In this document: positions 58,486 to 62,000 of the stretch, piece by piece
Layout: each line of letters opens with the position of its first letter
Numbering within the stretch: the first letter of the stretch is position 1
NCBI GenBank assembly: GCA_009760855.2
Contig: WPIO01000069.1
Location: 1,477,501-1,539,500 of the forward strand
From: Cristatella mucedo
Lineage: Eukaryota; Bryozoa; Phylactolaemata; Cristatellidae
Length of the DNA: 62,000 bases
Direction of reading: 5' to 3'
Made by a program: the position numbers and the translations under genes
The notes under the pieces: generated by a model
Told to the model about the DNA's origin: nothing
Database searches by the model: none
Seen by the model: the letters and a program-made list of their open reading frames with translations, nothing else

Positions 58486-59544
58486 TTATTATCACCACTA
58501 ATCCATTAAAAGTCGACAATGACAAATCGCTCATTATAAATCTTGAATTCAAGACCTGGTTCATGAGGCCTGGCCTTCTGAGCTGAGACTCCGAGAAAAG
58601 ACAAATCCGTTAGCAAAATGATCTAACATATTAAAAATTCTGCATCATTAATATTCCCTACAAATTAAAGGGAAGTCCTGACTGAACATGAAGTGAGATG
58701 AAATGAGCTAACAGGCAATACAAATTGCTGTAATTTGCTATTATAATTAAGTGCTACTATAGTCACGATTTTCTAAATCTAGGCTTTTCGAGCTCTCTGA
58801 GTTTGTGGCTTGCTGAAAAAAAATTTGGTAGCTTTTTATTGCTTAATTTACAATTAGTATATGTGCATAGAAATTCTATAACTAAGATCGCACTGTGGGG
58901 ATTGACGTCGACGACTATATATTAGCCTTCTACTTTTTAGCCACTGCAGCAGAATAAATATGATTTTTATAAAATACAGTTTCCTTTTTATTAAAAAAAA
59001 TCTTTGTGATATATTATTTTTGATAATATTTACACCTTAAAAGTTGACCAACAAAATTATTGATGATTAATTGTGGTTGTACAAAAGAACAGCTTAACCC
59101 AAATTAGCACTTTCACGTTCGTTAGCTCAGTACGGCCTCATTATTGAACTGACTATGCATTAGGCACAGACCTAACACAGTTTTCCAAAAAAGCACAATC
59201 GTGGTCCTAATATTGCAGCAAACACATATCTTTACATAACTATTATAGCCAAGCTGTAAGTCGATGAAACAATTTTGGAGAGATTAGGGGATTTGTGTGT
59301 GGGCATATACCGCCGGCCTCTTTTTTATTTGTCAGATGCGGTAAGCTAAAGTCATCAAAACTTGAAATTACACAGCTTAAACTTGTGCTGTTGAAAAATA
59401 AGTCGTTAGCACCTTATTGCTGGACGACTAAAGTAAGATTTTTTCTGAGCAGTAACACGAATGAGCATTATTGGTAAAGTTCTACCAGGAATACAAAATC
59501 ATTATCATACATCAATATTGAAAGAACAAAATTTAATATTAGTT
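58486..59544. other. Unassigned DNA
   Basis: No exon or element is recognised. Confidence 0.3.
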
Positions 59545-59601
59545 AGTGGGTGTGATGTGTGTGTATATGCGTGTGTGTAGGCTCGGGTGTGTGAGTGTGT
59601 A

Positions 59602-59633
<32 letters not shown>

Positions 59634-59870
59634 TGAGCTCGTGTGTGAGAGGGTGTGTGCGTGGCTGTGTGTGTGGCTGTGTGTGTGGCTGTGTGTGTGG
59701 CTGTGTGTGTGGCTGTGTGTGTGGCTGTGTGTGTGGCTCTATGTGTGGCTGTGTGTGTGGCTGTGTGTGCGGCTGTGTGTGTGTGGCTGTCTGTGTGGCT
59801 GTGTGTGTGGCTGTGTGTGTGGCTGTGTGTGTGGCTGTGTGTATGTGTGTGTGTGCTCGCGTGTACTAGT
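59545..59870 (+). repeat. (GT)n array and 10-bp GTGTGTGGCT minisatellite
   Basis: A GT-rich left part (59545-59655) leads into roughly 18 units of GTGTGTGGCT (59660-59841), with rare variants such as GTGTGTGCGGCT and GTCTGTGTGGCT. All three plus-strand frames are open because the unit contains no stop in any register; the Cys/Val-rich frames are not proteins. Confidence 0.95.
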
Positions 59871-60162
59871 GTAATTAAGTGCTTAGAAAAAATGACTGCA
59901 TTTCTACTTCTGTTTTACTGCTACACTTAGCCATGGCATTTTTACAACCGCTGGCACTATTGTATGCAATTTATTGAGAAGAATATCTCCCGTAGTGAGG
60001 AGACTGGGATGAAAATGTACTAATTCAGCGTATTTTTGCCCTGTCTTACAGCGGTTACGAATTATCCCAACTCTAGTCAACCTCTGTTTTAAAAGAGATT
60101 TTAGTGCGTTCATTTTATATTTAAATACATGCAATCCGGTGCATTGGCGCATTTATACTTAC
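59871..60162. other. Unassigned DNA
   Basis: An 82-codon minus-strand frame (59904-60152) shows no domain. Confidence 0.3.
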
Positions 60163-60292
60163 ATTATATTACTTTTACTGGATGCATATCAAGAAAAATA
60201 GAAATCGCAAAGCCGTCGTGGTAAAATAATGTGAAGTTGAAGTCTGCAGTGAGAATCTTATCAAAAGACCCGACGTAGGTAAAAGTACCCAG
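60163..60292 (-). pseudogene. Candidate broken Ig-like exon
   Basis: Between acceptor CATTTTAG (60293-60300) and a strong donor T|GTAAGTATAA (60162) the minus strand encodes 42 residues: LGTFTYVGSFD, FNFTLFYHDGF and FLDMHPVKVI. The ending HPVKVI before a phase-1 donor resembles RPVNLIISSG at the D2 donor, and GTF recalls DNGTF of D2. A TAA is the very last full codon before the donor, so this exon would terminate the protein; it is either dead or not an exon. NFT is a sequon. It lies 6 kb upstream of the membrane-tail exon. Confidence 0.25.
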
Positions 60293-60629
60293 CTAAAATG
60301 TTATTTTAGATGCTCGCTAATTATTCTCCTCTGACTTTGTAGTAAATCCCGTCAGTGAGCCGTCATTAAATACTTTCATGAATATTATTCAAATTCTTGT
60401 ACACTTACTAACACAGCTGACCAATTTTTAATTGTACAAGAATATTCGTAAATCACAAGCCTCTATACACTCGAATGCAGAGCCATTCCCGTGGGTTGCA
60501 GACCCTGGGGAAATCAGTCAGCACTTTATGACCCTTAAATACTCGGATGCGTGTTGAGGGAGAGAAAACCGAATTTAAAAACAACAACAATGCGTTTGAT
60601 GAAGTGCGCTAAGAAGAACGGATCTCTCA
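60293..60629. other. Unassigned DNA
   Basis: I looked for the missing N-terminal part of the candidate Ig exon and did not find it. Confidence 0.3.
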
Positions 60630-61330
60630 ACAGGCACTTCACGTTTGCCGCAAAGGAAGCATGGCAGAACGGAAAGTGATAGCATGCTCGTGAAACTACA
60701 AAAACAAAATGATTAGGGTTGACCTGCATTGTTGTCAGTCACGTTGAGGTCAGCATTATATTATGGCATGCAGAGTATCAAAGCTCATAAGCATAAAAAT
60801 GACCGATCACAGCTACCCACTAAATTATGTGATAAATATGTATTCTGCTTAATCGTTTTTGATTTAGTCAAATCAGGAAATAGCGTGACTCAAGTCCGGT
60901 GTGAGTTCCAAGCTTTTGGAGGTTACTAACTACTTGTATGGTCTCTAAAAGATGTGAGGTTTACACGAGGTATAAGTAAACGATGGAATTCAGAAAAGTG
61001 GTTGGCACGATGCTAAGCCTAGTGGGAAAGTAGGTCTGATAAGAAGAAGTTGGAGCCAAGAATAGAGGTACGTAAAAGTGATTGACAAACCATTAAGCGA
61101 TACGTCGCTTGACTGGGTGCCAGTCCGGGGCGGCGAGAAAAAACTTGACTTAGCAACTGCAATGCTAGATACAGAGACAAAAACATGGAGATTTTGGCCC
61201 TCCTGTAAGTACCTGATCGCATCGACCAGTAGATCAGCAATGAGTGAGTTACAGAAGTCGATACGTGAAGTTACAAATGCGAGAATCGATTTAGATATGG
61301 TATCCTAGTCCGAGCAAGCCCGAATTTTAG
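60630..61330 (-). mobile_element. LINE-B fragment, 3' end
   Basis: In reverse: C-terminal domain (GGTGCCAGTCCGGGGCGGCG near 61117 equals the LHWLPVK region), the LKSFGDRAFS region (TCTCTAAAAGATGTGAGG), and the 3' untranslated region near 60700-60820. Moderately decayed. Confidence 0.7.
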
Positions 61331-61584
61331 CGACGCTGAACGTATGGAGAGTGGACTGTGGTTTTAGTGTTGGTTAAGGTCATTTGGCTGTTTCCATATA
61401 ATATTACTAATGCCTTGTGAACAGGCTGACGTTTACTTTCATAATTTTCAGCTTTAAAAGGCTGCGAGATGTTCAACTGGTTATTCAATAATAAAATAAC
61501 TTCAACGTTCAACAACTTTTTCCTTTTTCCCGAGTTCATTCTTACCCTTCTAATCTTACTTATCTTTCATCATAATGAACTTGA
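61331..61584. other. Unassigned DNA
   Basis: No feature is recognised. Confidence 0.3.
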
Positions 61585-62000
61585 CTGTATCTCCGTCTGT
61601 AACTCATCAAATTCAAAAAAACTACGTGGGTGTTAAGCAGGAGAATGTTGTATAGCCCACGCACAGCCTAAGCGGCTTTCGGTACGCATTCGGTAGCCAT
61701 CACACTTCCTCTCACGCAGCAAAGAGAAAGTGAGAAGCATAGCAGAGTCAGGAGAGCAGTTGAGGTTGTGAGTAGCTTGGAAGTAGCTGCTCCGAACCGC
61801 TGAAAAAGATGAGCCATAGTCGGCAGCAGAAAAGTAATTGTCGTTACGTAAAAAATTGTGGAAGCTAATTCCACAGTCTAGGACCTGCAGAGCTAAAGCT
61901 TCTGTCGCCAATGGTCTGTATGCGAGGAATGTGACAGCTAATTGGTTTTCTTCACAGCACATGAGAGCCCGAAGAGGCTAAAACTGGTGCAGCAGTAGAG
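61585..62000 (-). mobile_element. LINE-A 3' end, cut by the window edge
   Basis: GACTGTATCTCCGTCTGTAAC starts the reversed 3' end. The minus-strand frame to 61962 encodes the equivalent of LATEALALQVLDCG (an alternative frame of GDRSFSSAGPRLWN) with substitutions. The element runs off the right edge. Confidence 0.85.

Overview
This window looks like nuclear DNA of a multicellular animal, most likely an invertebrate with a large, repeat-rich genome. The evidence is: exons with GT..AG borders lying kilobases apart, immunoglobulin-like (Ig-like) extracellular domains on single phase-1 exons, an exon encoding a membrane span and tail, several non-LTR retrotransposons related to CR1/L2, tRNA-headed SINEs, and long (AC)n, (AT)n and (CT)n arrays. 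Nothing bacterial, phage-like or organellar was seen. I cannot name the species.

The host genes I can support all lie on the minus strand. Four pieces between 20.24 and 7.13 kb join as one candidate gene (called here IgL-1): a possible signal-peptide exon (20084-20237), Ig-like exon D1 (19149-19616), Ig-like exon D2 (7498-7896) and a short terminal exon (7133-7290) with an AATAAA signal just beyond its stop. Every junction is phase 1, so the reading frame closes exactly at 392 residues. D1 and D2 are well supported; the two ends are not. A second possible terminal exon lies at 6549-6661. A decayed relative of D1 lies at 23370-23740. An exon for a membrane span plus a Ser/Lys-rich tail (53800-54131) is the 3' end of another type I membrane protein whose earlier exons are probably beyond the right edge. 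A weak, possibly dead Ig-like exon lies at 60163-60292. The likely picture is a tandem cluster of diverging Ig-superfamily surface or secreted proteins.

Most recognisable remaining DNA is transposon debris. LINE-A (C-terminal GDRSFSSAGPRLWNSLP motif, 3' tail of ATTACATTCC type) has its longest copy at 15090-18425. LINE-B (C-terminal LTTFKRNLK motif, 3' hairpin, ATT-repeat tail) has a copy at 38853-40310 with an exact 600-bp head-to-tail duplication. SINE-A has a tRNA-like head and an AAAT-rich tail. SINE-B has a tRNA-like head and the LINE-B 3' hairpin, so it is probably mobilised by LINE-B. Elements are nested in one another at 24.4-27.0 kb and 41.4-42.9 kb. All reverse transcriptase copies seen here are broken. 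About a third of the window is AT-rich sequence in which I recognise nothing.

LINE-A, LINE-B, SINE-A, SINE-B and IgL-1 are working names used only in this annotation.
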